64,000 nt of DNA from Candidatus Cloacimonadota bacterium (GTDB lineage: Bacteria; Cloacimonadota; Cloacimonadia; Cloacimonadales; TCS61): contig JAIPIH010000005.1 of assembly GCA_021734835.1 (NCBI GenBank), positions 62,001 through 126,000 on the forward strand, given 5' to 3'. The notes under the pieces were generated by a model. That model did no database searches. It was not told the origin of the DNA and saw nothing but the letters and a program-made list of their open reading frames with translations. This document shows positions 16,987 through 27,600 of the stretch, piece after piece. The first letter of the stretch is position 1; each line of letters begins with the position of its first letter. A program made the translations under genes and the position numbers.

Positions 16987-17253
16987 CTATTTTTCTTTTA
17001 TCGTTTTATTCTCAGTTAATTTCTTTATTAATTCGTCCTTTTCCTTTTCTATTTTTCTTCTTATTCTTTCTTGTCTGCCAACTTCTAAAGCAGTAACAAG
17101 TAGAATAGTTATCCAAGCGATTATAATCGCCCAGAAAACTATACCATTATCATTATAATATTTTACACCAAACAACAAAAATATAGATACTGCACCTAAA
17201 ATTGTTAGAAAAATCGAGATTGTATACCAGGGTAATAATTTCTTATTTTTCAT
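16987..17253 (-). CDS. Small two-TM membrane protein of unknown function
   Basis: An 88-aa protein with two hydrophobic helices (about 10-30 and 38-58) and a basic/acidic helical tail (RQERIRRKIEKEKDELIKKL) likely to be cytoplasmic and coiled. A GTG lies 12 nt further upstream in frame, but GGAGG sits 6 nt before the ATG at 17253, which I take as the start. It lies between a HAD phosphatase and the TPR-GGDEF gene. I recognise no family. Confidence 0.6.
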   Translation of the reverse strand: MKNKKLLPWYTISIFLTILGAVSIFLLFGVKYYNDNGIVFWAIIIAWITILLVTALEVGRQERIRRKIEKEKDELIKKLTENKTIKEK

Positions 17254-17307
17254 TATTGCCTCCACTCCTTTTATTTAATCGTTGCAAACTTTTAATATAA
17301 TAATAGA

Positions 17308-17961
17308 TTAGACAAGCTCCTTCAGGCTGAGATCAGAAAACTTGTTAATTCTTATATCCGCAAAAGAGAGATCTTGATCACCTGAACTAGGATTTACCAG
17401 ACCGATACATTTCATTCCTGCAGTAATAGCAGCTCTTACACCATTTTGGGAATCCTCTATTACAACGCATTCCGTCGGATCACAGGTTAATAAATCAGCT
17501 GCTTTCAGAAAAATGTCAGGTGCTGGTTTCCCATTAGTAACTTCTTCTGCACTTATTATAACATCAAAAGAATCAAGAATATTCAGTTTGGTGAGAATAA
17601 TTTCAATTGTTTTTTTGGGAGTAGAAGAAGCAACTGCGGTTTTAAAATTATTCCTTTTGAGATAGTTAAAAAAATCAAGAAATCCCTCTATAGCGACAAG
17701 ATCATCCTTGTTTTTGAATGAATTGTATGTTAGATCATTGTTGATTTCTAACAGTTGGGATATTGGCAGTTTTAAGTTATGTTTTTTAGAAAGCTCCTTC
17801 CACATAAAGTGTAAGCCGGCTCCAACAAATTTACTGTATTCAAGTTTAGACACTGTAAAGCCGAGTTCATTAAATAATTTTTGTTGAATTTTATAATAAT
17901 ATGGCTCGCTATCAATTATCACTCCATCCATATCGAAAATTACCGCTTTCAGATTATTCAT
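17308..17961 (-). CDS. HAD phosphatase, beta-phosphoglucomutase-like
   Basis: A 217-aa HAD subfamily IA enzyme with motif I FDMDGVIIDSE, a helical cap, VASSTPKK (motif II), KPAPDIFL (Lys, motif III) and VIEDSQNGVRAA (motif IV). This pattern is that of beta-phosphoglucomutase and related sugar-phosphate or 2-deoxyglucose-6-phosphate phosphatases. The substrate is not determinable. The start lies 7 nt after the stop of the PAS-GGDEF gene, suggesting one transcript. Confidence 0.9.
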   Translation of the reverse strand: MNNLKAVIFDMDGVIIDSEPYYYKIQQKLFNELGFTVSKLEYSKFVGAGLHFMWKELSKKHNLKLPISQLLEINNDLTYNSFKNKDDLVAIEGFLDFFNYLKRNNFKTAVASSTPKKTIEIILTKLNILDSFDVIISAEEVTNGKPAPDIFLKAADLLTCDPTECVVIEDSQNGVRAAITAGMKCIGLVNPSSGDQDLSFADIRINKFSDLSLKELV

Positions 17962-17968
17962 AAAGATA

Positions 17969-18877
17969 CTATTTTACTTCCGACCAAAGTAAAAATTGAT
18001 CACCACCTTCTAACTCACATTTTTCCAATGTTGAGTGAAGTTTTTTTACCAGAGTATTACAGTTATCTTTTGCGGAAACAGTAACTCCGCCCACCGATAA
18101 AGTTAAACTTAAACTTCCTTTTCCGATAGTAAACTCAGATTTTTTTATTATCTCCTTCAAACGATTTCCGATCATTGTTACTGAGTCTTCTCTGACGTTT
18201 ACCAGAATGATAGTAAATTCATGATCCGACCACCTTCCGGCAACATCAAAAGGTCGAAGATCATTCTCCAATAATTTTGAAACTTGAACCAAGGTTTTTA
18301 TCTTGAAATCATCTCCATATATCTCGTTATATTTCTCATAGTCATCTATTTTGATAAATAATATCCCAAAAGGTCTATTATACCTTCTGAATTCACTTAT
18401 CTTGGCATCTATCGACATTTCCAGGTTTAGCTGATTTGGTAATTTAGTTATCGGATCAAAGTAAGAATCGCGATATTTTTGGGAATCCATGACTAATTGT
18501 TCAATATGCTCTTTATTATCTGTAAACAATTGAGTAGCACCAACTATATTATCCTGATGATCATACATGGGTGCAATTCTAGCCGAAATGGGAATTTTAT
18601 AACCATCTCGATGAGTAATTAATAACTCAAATTGTTTAATTGTACCTTTAGCCAGAGTGTAATGAAAAATACTTTTTTCACCGGAAAGTTTGTTACCATT
18701 TTTATCAGTTGGACTCAACAGTTCATCCGAAATCTTGAAATTTAAAACCGCTTCACTTGAATATCCTGTGATCTTCTCAGCACCTTTACTCCAGTATTTG
18801 ATCAAACCGGTTTTATCAATATAAAATAAACCTTCGTAAAGATTTTCAATTAGATTTCTGTAATTTAAACCCGCCAC
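17969..18877 (-). CDS. PAS-GGDEF protein with degenerate active site
   Basis: A 302-aa soluble protein. The N-terminal PAS domain (about 5-125; ENLYEGLFYIDKTGLIKYW and the C-terminal PAS motif HRDGYKIPISARI) is followed by a GGDEF-type fold (about 140-300) with DPITKLPNQLNLE and IDDYEKYNEIYGDDFK. The signature is GRWSDHEFTIILV: SDHEF replaces GG[DE]EF. Loss of both glycines normally removes diguanylate cyclase activity, so this may be a GTP- or c-di-GMP-binding sensor rather than an enzyme. It starts with GTG at 18877 after AGGGGGAT. Confidence 0.85.
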   Translation of the reverse strand: MAGLNYRNLIENLYEGLFYIDKTGLIKYWSKGAEKITGYSSEAVLNFKISDELLSPTDKNGNKLSGEKSIFHYTLAKGTIKQFELLITHRDGYKIPISARIAPMYDHQDNIVGATQLFTDNKEHIEQLVMDSQKYRDSYFDPITKLPNQLNLEMSIDAKISEFRRYNRPFGILFIKIDDYEKYNEIYGDDFKIKTLVQVSKLLENDLRPFDVAGRWSDHEFTIILVNVREDSVTMIGNRLKEIIKKSEFTIGKGSLSLTLSVGGVTVSAKDNCNTLVKKLHSTLEKCELEGGDQFLLWSEVK

Positions 18878-18967
18878 TTATCCCCCTGATAAAGTCATTT
18901 TATGAAAGATCATAAAATGAATCATTACTTAAAATAAACATCGGCTTATATTAAGTCAAATAATAAA

Positions 18968-21643
18968 TTAATTTACGCCTAACTTTACTTTATACTTATC
19001 TTTCCATTTTTCAAATTCTTTTTTTTGTAATTGATTTTTATAATATTCTATATCTGAGTAAAAATCATTTTTTGAAGGTTTATTTAACTTTATTAATTTA
19101 TAGAAAAGAAACTTCTCAGAATTAACAGGAATAATTGAGCTGCAATAACTCTCTTGATGTTTAAGAATATCATCAAATATTGCTTCACTAAAACTTATCC
19201 CGGGAATTGTGCTTGTTAATGATAGATCCTGAATTAATTTCCAACCTCCCAAATAAAACAATAATGACTCAGGATCTTCACCGGAAGCGATTCTATCCTT
19301 TATCTTTAGTAAATTTGATCTTGCTTTTTCAAATAGAAGCTTTGAATTATGTATCTCTCTGATCTGCGGTAATGCTTCTTCATAGGTGAGTCGGCGTGAT
19401 CGATTTATATTAAGCTGAAAAATAACTGCAAAAGCGTCTTCCAGGTTAATGATTCCGGAGTATTTCTCATTCTTCCACATTCTGAGGAGTTCGCTTCTGT
19501 AATTAGAAATATTGCCGAGTACATCAAATTCATTATTCGCATCCTGAAATTCAGTTACAAAAATATTATCATCATCAACAAATTTTTTAAGATGAGAAAA
19601 ATAAGTAGTTGAATCAAACACAGTTTTAGTCCTATTATAAGTTTTGGTTTCAGCAATGCTGTACAGTACCTCATCACGTAACTTTTTATTGAGTTCGGAA
19701 AATGGAATAATACCCGCATTATAATTTTGTTTTTTATTCAGTATTATCCACCCGTCATTATACTTAATGGGTCGTGACCATGTTAACAATTGCAGATTTT
19801 CAAGTGGCTCTGTAATCTGTTTTGGAAGTTCATCGTATGGTACTATTGAATTTCCCGGCAAAGGAATATCAAAATTAAAGATCATTTTTAGAAATGATAC
19901 ATCAATACCTTTGTTTGCTTGGGCTGAAATTTCTTCTGCCTGATCACGATCGTGGCAAAAAATATAATCAAATTTAACAGATCTTTCTCGATAAAATTCA
20001 TTCATTCTAGTTTGATAAATTTTTCTTAACTCACTTTCCGAAATTGTTTCTTCAAGCTCTTCTAATGCCCTCTTAACAAAAAAAATTGCACCCCCGATCT
20101 GTAAACTATCAGGTGTTCTAAAATCACTTTCGTGTGCTTCAAAATAATTTTTTAGTTCCAAACTGTCTTCGTGAGTAAACGTTACCAATTGTGGTAATTG
20201 GTGATTAATTCGGTCAAAGCTTGGAATGAACTCGGGAAAGTATAAGATAATTTTATAAAAGATTAATTTGTCTTCAAAATATAGAAAACCCCAGTTCTCA
20301 TCTCTGTTCAACCTCAGTGCTATCATTTCGTTCACTAAGTCTGAGTTTTCAAATTTCTTTAAGTAAATATATTCATTCTTCTCCTTTAAATTGTTTTCTC
20401 TCAAGATCTTACTATAATCACGTTCTTCATAAGCACTTCTCTCTAAAAGAAATTTGATCTTTTGCTGATATTCATCCCGACTTATTGATGAAAATAGAGG
20501 CGGATTCGAGATTTCGATTTTAGAAACTACTGCAACAGGTACAATGAAATCTTCAAAATTATTTTCGAAATATTTTCTTAATTTCTCTCCGTCAGTGCTT
20601 TTTTTCTGATCAGAAAGAAAATCTTTCCACATCTCATTGGCAATTTCGGTAGTGTTTTCTCTGGCATCCTTCTTTTTATCCACTACTGAAAATATTAAAT
20701 AACCTGACTCAAGTTCGATAGGTTCTGAATATTGTCCTTCTTCCATTTTAAATGCACTTTGTAAAATGATATCTGGTAATTTGCCCAGCTTGTCATTACT
20801 ACTGAGATAAGATGTTTCGATAGCTTTCTGTGTAACATTAGCATTGGCTTCTAGCAGCTCCTTTAACTGAAGTATTTTTTGTTTAGCAAGTTTGGAAGAT
20901 TCCTCCTTAGTTATCTCTTCGCGCAATTTTATTGTATTCTCGGCGTTTAGGGTGCTGTCAGCTAAGATCAGTGCTGTAACTCTCCTGCTGACTATCTGTT
21001 TTACGGAGTCATTGAATTCATCATCCAGCACAATAAATAATTTTAGCTTAACTTTAATTTGTTTAGTATATTTATGTTTATTATGTCTGTAATACCAAAC
21101 AAAATCATTTTGATAGTCTTCTATATCAGAATCAACATCTTGTTTGTCAATTATGGCGTAACCAAGATCAATCTTCGTATTTTCAACGAAATATTGTTTT
21201 AACAGTTTATCTTCTGTTATATTGAAAGATTTTTCCAGAATCTCCTTGGTTTTAGAAATTAATATTTCCTCTCTCATTTGTCTGAGGATATCTTGGCCGC
21301 TATTTGTATTTTTGAAGGCAATAAATTTTGTACGATCAAAAGTTCCGTTTGTTTGAAAACGCGGATGATCTCCTAGTTGATGAATAAAAAAAGCTTCTAA
21401 TTCTGTATTATCTACACTGATCTTTTTTTCCAGCGCATAATTTTTTATTAAGTACTTTTCTGTCAGGTTGTTAAAAGCAATTTGTCGAATTGTATTATAT
21501 GAATATTGATAGCTGTCTTCATATTTTTCCATCTCATCCTGTAGTTCTTCACTTGTTATATTATATGCTCCAATTTCGGCAATTACTCTAGATGATGATA
21601 AAGATGAGAACATCAACAACAATACTACAAGAAAATATTTCAT
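18968..21643 (-). CDS. Periplasmic SurA/PpiD-like peptidyl-prolyl isomerase/chaperone
   Basis: An 891-aa protein with a signal peptide. The N-terminal region has a SurA_N/PpiD-like pattern (helical, then PRFQTNGTFDRTKFIAF), followed by a parvulin-like segment (LPDIILQSAFKMEEGQYSEPIELESGYLIFSVVDKK, about 290-325). A second similar half begins near residue 500 (SLQIGGAIFFVKRA..., FSELNKKLRDEVL). It is likely an envelope foldase helping outer-membrane or secreted proteins, which are abundant here. The length is well above SurA (about 430) and PpiD (about 620), suggesting a duplicated arrangement. It is divergent from the repeat/HEAT protein. Confidence 0.7.
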   Translation of the reverse strand: MKYFLVVLLLMFSSLSSSRVIAEIGAYNITSEELQDEMEKYEDSYQYSYNTIRQIAFNNLTEKYLIKNYALEKKISVDNTELEAFFIHQLGDHPRFQTNGTFDRTKFIAFKNTNSGQDILRQMREEILISKTKEILEKSFNITEDKLLKQYFVENTKIDLGYAIIDKQDVDSDIEDYQNDFVWYYRHNKHKYTKQIKVKLKLFIVLDDEFNDSVKQIVSRRVTALILADSTLNAENTIKLREEITKEESSKLAKQKILQLKELLEANANVTQKAIETSYLSSNDKLGKLPDIILQSAFKMEEGQYSEPIELESGYLIFSVVDKKKDARENTTEIANEMWKDFLSDQKKSTDGEKLRKYFENNFEDFIVPVAVVSKIEISNPPLFSSISRDEYQQKIKFLLERSAYEERDYSKILRENNLKEKNEYIYLKKFENSDLVNEMIALRLNRDENWGFLYFEDKLIFYKIILYFPEFIPSFDRINHQLPQLVTFTHEDSLELKNYFEAHESDFRTPDSLQIGGAIFFVKRALEELEETISESELRKIYQTRMNEFYRERSVKFDYIFCHDRDQAEEISAQANKGIDVSFLKMIFNFDIPLPGNSIVPYDELPKQITEPLENLQLLTWSRPIKYNDGWIILNKKQNYNAGIIPFSELNKKLRDEVLYSIAETKTYNRTKTVFDSTTYFSHLKKFVDDDNIFVTEFQDANNEFDVLGNISNYRSELLRMWKNEKYSGIINLEDAFAVIFQLNINRSRRLTYEEALPQIREIHNSKLLFEKARSNLLKIKDRIASGEDPESLLFYLGGWKLIQDLSLTSTIPGISFSEAIFDDILKHQESYCSSIIPVNSEKFLFYKLIKLNKPSKNDFYSDIEYYKNQLQKKEFEKWKDKYKVKLGVN

Positions 21644-21733
21644 TTATTCAATCCTTATTAACTTAATTAAAGTACATAAATTAAATTAACAATAAATAAT
21701 CAAGAAGAATTTATAATAGGTGAGCTTTTTAAT

Positions 21734-21762
21734 TTGACTTCTTAGGGAATAATTTATATGCA
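21734..21762 (+). promoter_or_regulatory. Possible promoter of the repeat-protein/tricorn operon
   Basis: TTGACT (21734-21739) followed 17 nt later by TATGCA, or 15 nt later by TATATG, about 35 nt before a GAGGTAGG ribosome binding site. The match to the consensus is moderate. Confidence 0.35.
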
Positions 21763-21795
21763 GAATTTAATTAAAATTTAATTTTGAGGTAGGAT

Positions 21796-24624
21796 ATGTC
21801 CAAATTTAGAAACTTATTTTTATCGTTCTTGTTATATGCTTTCCCTGTCCTGGTATCTGCACAGGTATTAGACTCGCTCAGTACAGCCGTTTTGGATTCT
21901 TGTCTGAACTATTTACATTTGGATCTGGATGAGCTTGGTTTTGAAAAAGCTTTAGTTGAAGATGATACTTTTAAACTACAAATTGTTGAGCAAATACTTG
22001 ATGAACCTTTAAAATTGTCGGATTACTTACTTTCAACGGCAGATAATGTTCAAAATTTAGATAATCTTAATTTAGCAGATTTTATTGCTGCACAGCTTGA
22101 TACAAAAATTGAAAAAATAGAGACGTTGGAAATATCTGGGTCATTGCCGTTAGAAACAATTATCGAAGAAGAATTGGACAAGGCTTTTCCATATATAATG
22201 AAATTCTATGCTGAATTGGATTCGTTAGAATTACATGATCTGATAATGTCAGCACCGGCTATGTGGTGCGGTGATAATGAAGAAGAAAATAAATCGTTGC
22301 GAGGTGTCTGGCAGAGAGAATTTCATACTTTTGTTGATACGTCACGTTCTGTTGACCAAAACCGCTTGTTGAACATTATGAAAAAAATCGATAGAACAGC
22401 ATTATATAATGCAGGATTAATAAATGTCAGATTGATTGAAGCATTTAAACAAATTGATTTCGGTAAATACAATGATCTTGATTTTGCTGTAGATGGTGTC
22501 AGCGGCAATATATTATATTATGCTAATACAAAATATGGTGAAATAATCATTGGAAGTTCGGATGATAACATTTATTCCCGCGATTTTGCTTTTATGATTG
22601 ATGTTGGTGGGAATGATACTTATCGTTGCAGAGCGGGTGGAGCTTTAGGAGTATTAAGCAATCCATTCTCCTTTGTACTTGATCTTGAGGGCGATGATTT
22701 TTACTTCAATGAAGACAGATCAATCAGCTTTGGTTCAGGTTTTCTGGGAATTGGAATTTTATACGATCTTAATGGAAATGATGTCTATCGCGGAGCGAAC
22801 TATACGCAAGGTAGTGGAATCTGTGGCATTGGAATTTTAAATGATAGTGACGGAACTGATGATTACCGAGGTGGATGTTTTACCCAAGGAGCTGGCCATT
22901 ACGGATTTGGTTTATTACGGGATTTTGGAGAAGGAGATGATAGATATTCTGCCAAACTTTGCGCTCAGGGTTTCGGTTCCACCTTTGGATATGGACTTTT
23001 ACATGATACTGGAGGAGATGAAATTTATAAAACAGGTGGAGAATACCTGCATGCACCCTTATTACCGAACGATTATCAATCTTTCAGTCATGGATTTGGT
23101 ATGGGCTGGAGACCGCGTGCCGGTGGTGGCATCGGAGTTCTGCTTGATGAAAAAGGAAATGATTTTTATGATGGTGAAGTTTTTTGTGAAGGTTCATCTT
23201 ATTGGTATTCCCTGGGATTATTGATTGATGGAGGCGGTAATGATTCTTACAGTGCAGCTCAATATGCGCAGGGAGCTGGTGTACATCTGGCAATTGGTGC
23301 ACTGTGGGAGCAGGATGGTGACGATCAATATCACTCTCGCTTAGGAGTAGTGGGAGGAACTGCTCACGATTATTCGGTAGGGATGCTGGTTGATGAAAAA
23401 GGAGATGATAATTATATTGTTTCCGGCGGCTACGGAGTTTCCCTTACAAATTCATTTGCACTCTTTATTGATAAATTGGGTGATGATATGTATTCTACCT
23501 GGGAGGAGTATAGTTTAGGTGCGGTTAGATGGGGTAGAGGTTTCGCCGGTTGCGGGGTATTCATGGATCTGGAAGGGAAAGATACTTATCCTAGAAATAA
23601 AGCAGCGAAAGATAATGGACTTTGGCTTAATAACGACTGGGGCATAGGAATTGATCTTGATCGGAATATTGTCACAAAACCTGAACTAGAATCTGTTGAA
23701 GAAATCATTCTCACAGCGGAAGATACACTAAAGTCCGTTGAAGAATTGTTTGCAGAAGCATCTTTATGGGGAGTTGGATCTAATCAGAAAAAAGTTGCAC
23801 GGGCAAAGAAAGCCTTTTTACGAAGCAGTAAAGAAGGAATAGACTACATCTGTGCAAACAAGTTGGGAACTGATAGCAGTTTAGAACTCAGATTAATCGA
23901 AACTATGACTAATGAATACCCAGATCTTATGGGGTCATTATTGCTGGATAATTTAAAAAATGAGAATTTAAAGATCCAGAAAAATTCAATTCGATTATTA
24001 GGGATTGCCAAATATCAAGCAGCATATGAACCTTTGATTAAGATGTTAAAGAGCAATAACTATGATAAGATAAAACGTACTATTATTGTAGCACTTGGTA
24101 ATATTGGTAATAAAAGCGCCAGTTTAGTCATATCCGATCATATCAAGGATAAAGAAGAAATTTGTCGGATAAGTGTAATTTCAGCTCTGAGGAAATTAGA
24201 GGATAAAACTGCAAATTACGTTCTTGTCAAAGCTCTCGAAGATGATATGTTCACTGTACGTTCAGCAGCTTATTCTGCTTTAATCGAATTAGCAGACTTG
24301 CAGACATCTAGAGAACTCTATTCAAAAATAATAAATGAAGAACTTGTTTATCCGGAGCTTGCTTTAAGAACTTTAGCAAAGATCCAAGCGGGTTTTGCTG
24401 ATAGTACATCAGTAAATTATAAAGAACAAAGAAAGCTAGCAAATAAATTGTTTGTAAAACTGCTAAAAAATGAAGATTCTCGGGTTAGAGCAGAAGCTGT
24501 TCGATCCATATTGATGAATTTTACTGAAAAAAAACGAGTCTGGCTTACTGAATTCATTAATAAAGAACCAGATCCTTATGTCGTAGCAGTATATGAGGAG
24601 ACAAAAAAATATATTGAGAGGTAA
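21796..24624 (+). CDS. Secreted Gly-Asp-Tyr repeat protein with C-terminal HEAT repeats
   Basis: A 942-aa protein with a signal peptide (ending VLVSA). An N-terminal helical domain (about 25-235) precedes roughly twelve copies of a repeat of about 30-45 residues (about 245-610) centred on G-(N/D)-D-x-Y, such as GGNDTYR, EGDDFYF, NGNDVYR, GGNDSYS and KGDDNYI, alternating with 'GxGIGIL.D' strands. The C-terminal third (about 670-940) is helical HEAT-like repeats (QKNSIRLLGIAKYQAAYEPLI..., HIKDKEEICRISVISAL...). The repeats look like a beta-solenoid or propeller with acidic turns that could bind Ca2+, but they are not the RTX nonapeptide. It is 2 nt upstream of a tricorn protease gene, so the two probably work together. 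Function unknown. Confidence 0.8.
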   Translation: MSKFRNLFLSFLLYAFPVLVSAQVLDSLSTAVLDSCLNYLHLDLDELGFEKALVEDDTFKLQIVEQILDEPLKLSDYLLSTADNVQNLDNLNLADFIAAQLDTKIEKIETLEISGSLPLETIIEEELDKAFPYIMKFYAELDSLELHDLIMSAPAMWCGDNEEENKSLRGVWQREFHTFVDTSRSVDQNRLLNIMKKIDRTALYNAGLINVRLIEAFKQIDFGKYNDLDFAVDGVSGNILYYANTKYGEIIIGSSDDNIYSRDFAFMIDVGGNDTYRCRAGGALGVLSNPFSFVLDLEGDDFYFNEDRSISFGSGFLGIGILYDLNGNDVYRGANYTQGSGICGIGILNDSDGTDDYRGGCFTQGAGHYGFGLLRDFGEGDDRYSAKLCAQGFGSTFGYGLLHDTGGDEIYKTGGEYLHAPLLPNDYQSFSHGFGMGWRPRAGGGIGVLLDEKGNDFYDGEVFCEGSSYWYSLGLLIDGGGNDSYSAAQYAQGAGVHLAIGALWEQDGDDQYHSRLGVVGGTAHDYSVGMLVDEKGDDNYIVSGGYGVSLTNSFALFIDKLGDDMYSTWEEYSLGAVRWGRGFAGCGVFMDLEGKDTYPRNKAAKDNGLWLNNDWGIGIDLDRNIVTKPELESVEEIILTAEDTLKSVEELFAEASLWGVGSNQKKVARAKKAFLRSSKEGIDYICANKLGTDSSLELRLIETMTNEYPDLMGSLLLDNLKNENLKIQKNSIRLLGIAKYQAAYEPLIKMLKSNNYDKIKRTIIVALGNIGNKSASLVISDHIKDKEEICRISVISALRKLEDKTANYVLVKALEDDMFTVRSAAYSALIELADLQTSRELYSKIINEELVYPELALRTLAKIQAGFADSTSVNYKEQRKLANKLFVKLLKNEDSRVRAEAVRSILMNFTEKKRVWLTEFINKEPDPYVVAVYEETKKYIER

Positions 24625-24626
24625 AA

Positions 24627-27600
24627 ATGAAAAAGACATATTTTATACTGTTATTATTTTCAATAACATTACTAATTGCTGTTGAACCGCATTTTATGAC
24701 ATCTCCCGCTATTTCTCCTGATGGAGAAAAAATATGCTTTGTTTATAAGAACGATCTCTTCCTAGTACCTTTTAGTGGTGGAGAAGTAAAACGTATAACC
24801 GCAACATCAGCAAGTGAGTGGTCACCAAAATTCTCTCCGGACGGGAAAAAAATTGCCTTCAATTCTAATCGGAACGGCTGGTCAGGTTTATACATTTATG
24901 ATTTTGAAAATGCAATGATCAAGACAATTAATCAAGAAGAAATGAATATTTTGGATTGGTTTCCTGATAATAAAAGGATACTCGCCCGAGGCTATCAACC
25001 AGGTAAAGGCAACATTTTCTATATTGTTAATTTAGATGGTTCTTTCAAATTACTTACGGCCTTTGCAGGTAGGAATGCTTCAGTTTCCGGAGATGGGAAC
25101 AAGATAATTTTTGACAGGCGTGGTGAAGTTTATCGCGAATCTTATACGGGCAGCTACAATGGTGAACTCTGGCAATATGATTTGATTGAACATAAATTCA
25201 CAAGATTTACAAATACTGATTTTACAGAGCAATATCCTGTTTATTCATCAATATCTGATGAAGTATATTTTGCTTGTTCGGACGGAAATGTATTCCAGCT
25301 CAATAAAGTGGAAAATAACAATTTTGAAAGACCAATACAGTTATCAAAATTCAAAACATGGTCTGCCAGAGAACTTTCCATTGCAAAATCAAATAACCGT
25401 TTAGTATTTGAGTTGTTTGATAAATTATGGAGATTCGATCCAAAGACTGAAAAAGTATCTGAAATTAAAATAGAATTTGATCAGGATTGCTATGTAAATC
25501 CTGTTAAAAGAGAAAATGTGAAAAACTCAGCCTCCAACTTTACAGTTTCAGATGATGGTCAGTTAGTAGTTTTCGCCTATAAATTCGATCTCTTTGCAGT
25601 ACCTGAAAAAGGTGGAGATGTAGTACAGATAACTAAAGATCAGAGAGGTATTGATAAGGTTGAGATCCTAGCTGATAATCAAACTGTTATCTTTACTAAA
25701 AGAGTTGAAGGTGAATTGCGATTATATAAATTCAATATCAAGGATATCGCTAAAATTGAAGAGATTAAATGGAGTGAAAGCAAATATGTAAATTGGTTGA
25801 AGCGACAAAAAAATACGATCGTCATTGGCTATTCTGATAATGAAAAAAAACACAAAGTAGCTCTGGCAGACAGCATGTGTAATAACATCCAAACAATCAT
25901 TAATGACCAGTATGTGTTTGGGAATGTTAAAATCAGCCCCGATGAAAAATATTTGTTATACGAGGCGACTCGACCTGAAATGTGGACGAATCACGTTTAT
26001 TTATACAATATTGAATTAGCAACAAAGGAACTTTTATATAATCATGAGGGTTGGTTGGATAATATCTTTTGGGGTAAAGATCATAAATCAGTTTTCTTTA
26101 CTGAGGACGGTAACATCAGGAGAGTTGATTTACAAGCCAGGGAAGATTTCTACAAAGAAAAGAACCATTGGAAAGAAATTTTAGATCCAACTTTGCCGAA
26201 ACAAGAGAAAACCAAATCACAAGAGGTAGATAAAACACCTATTATAATCGACTCTGAAGGATTTTCTAAAAGGATATCTACGATAATTTCAAAACCCGGA
26301 AATAATTGGGTAGTACAGGTAGAAGATGATTCAACACTTTACTATTTAAACAACTTTGAAAAAAAATATAGTCTTCGAAAAAGTGATTATTCGGGTGAGA
26401 ATGATAAACTTATAACCTTGTACAAAAATAGACCGGAGAATTTGCAATTCAACGAGGAAAACAAAGTATTTTACTACATTCTAGAAAAGAAATTGTATAA
26501 GCAGGCTGCAAAGAAAAGTAAGAAAGCGGAGATTATAAACATGGATTATAAATATACTTATGATAATCATAAATTAAACAGTGATATTTTCCATCAAGTT
26601 TGGGTAGAATTCGGAAATGGTTTTTATGATCCTGATATGCATGGCATAAACTGGAGGAAGTCTAGGGACAAATTTTCAAAATATCTGCAATTTGCTGATG
26701 ATACTGCTATCTTGAAAAAGATCGTTGATGAAATGATCGGAGAAGTAAACGCATCTCATACCGGATTTTATCCGAGAGACGAGTCTGATTTTGTAACTTA
26801 TCATACAGCCTACTGCGGAATTGAACTCGACTGGGAATACTTCCCCAAGCATGGACTTACCATAACAAAAGTTTATATGAAATCCAAACTTAATAAACCG
26901 CATAATATAAAAATCGGCGATATTTTATTAACTGTAGACGGTAATGAAGTTGGTAAAGGAATGGATTTTGTACCACTATTTAAAGATAAAATTGGGGAGA
27001 AAGTTAAACTGGGGATTCGAAGCGGTAAAGAAATGAAAGTTGTTACCGTGAAAGGTTTAACATTTCGCGAAAATATTAATCTCTATTATGATAATTGGGT
27101 TGAAGAAAGGCGATTGCAGGTCGATGATTTATCTAATGGTAAAATCGGCTATTTGCATATCCGCAGTATGAATCACACAAGTTATAGAAGATTTATTCAG
27201 GACTTGTTTGCTGAAAATGCTGATAAAGAAGCTTTGATCATTGATGTCAGGAATAATGGAGGAGGATATATACATGATATGCTGGTGGAGATATTAACTA
27301 AAAAGCCTTATGCTCTTAGTACTTACAGATCATTTGACGGTAATATGAAGTACGCCAATCCGGGGAATACAGTTGATGTGCCAATGGTATTACTGATCAA
27401 TGAAAATTCTTTTTCAGATGCAGAGATTTTCCCAACTTTGTTTAAACAATTTAAACTGGGAAAAGTTATAGGTATGCCGACCAGCGGTTCTGTTATCGGT
27501 ACCGGGCATCATACTTTTATGGATGGTTCCAGTATGCGTATGCCTTCGACCGGATGGTTTACTCCAAATGGAGAAAATATGGAAGGGAACGGTGTTCAGC

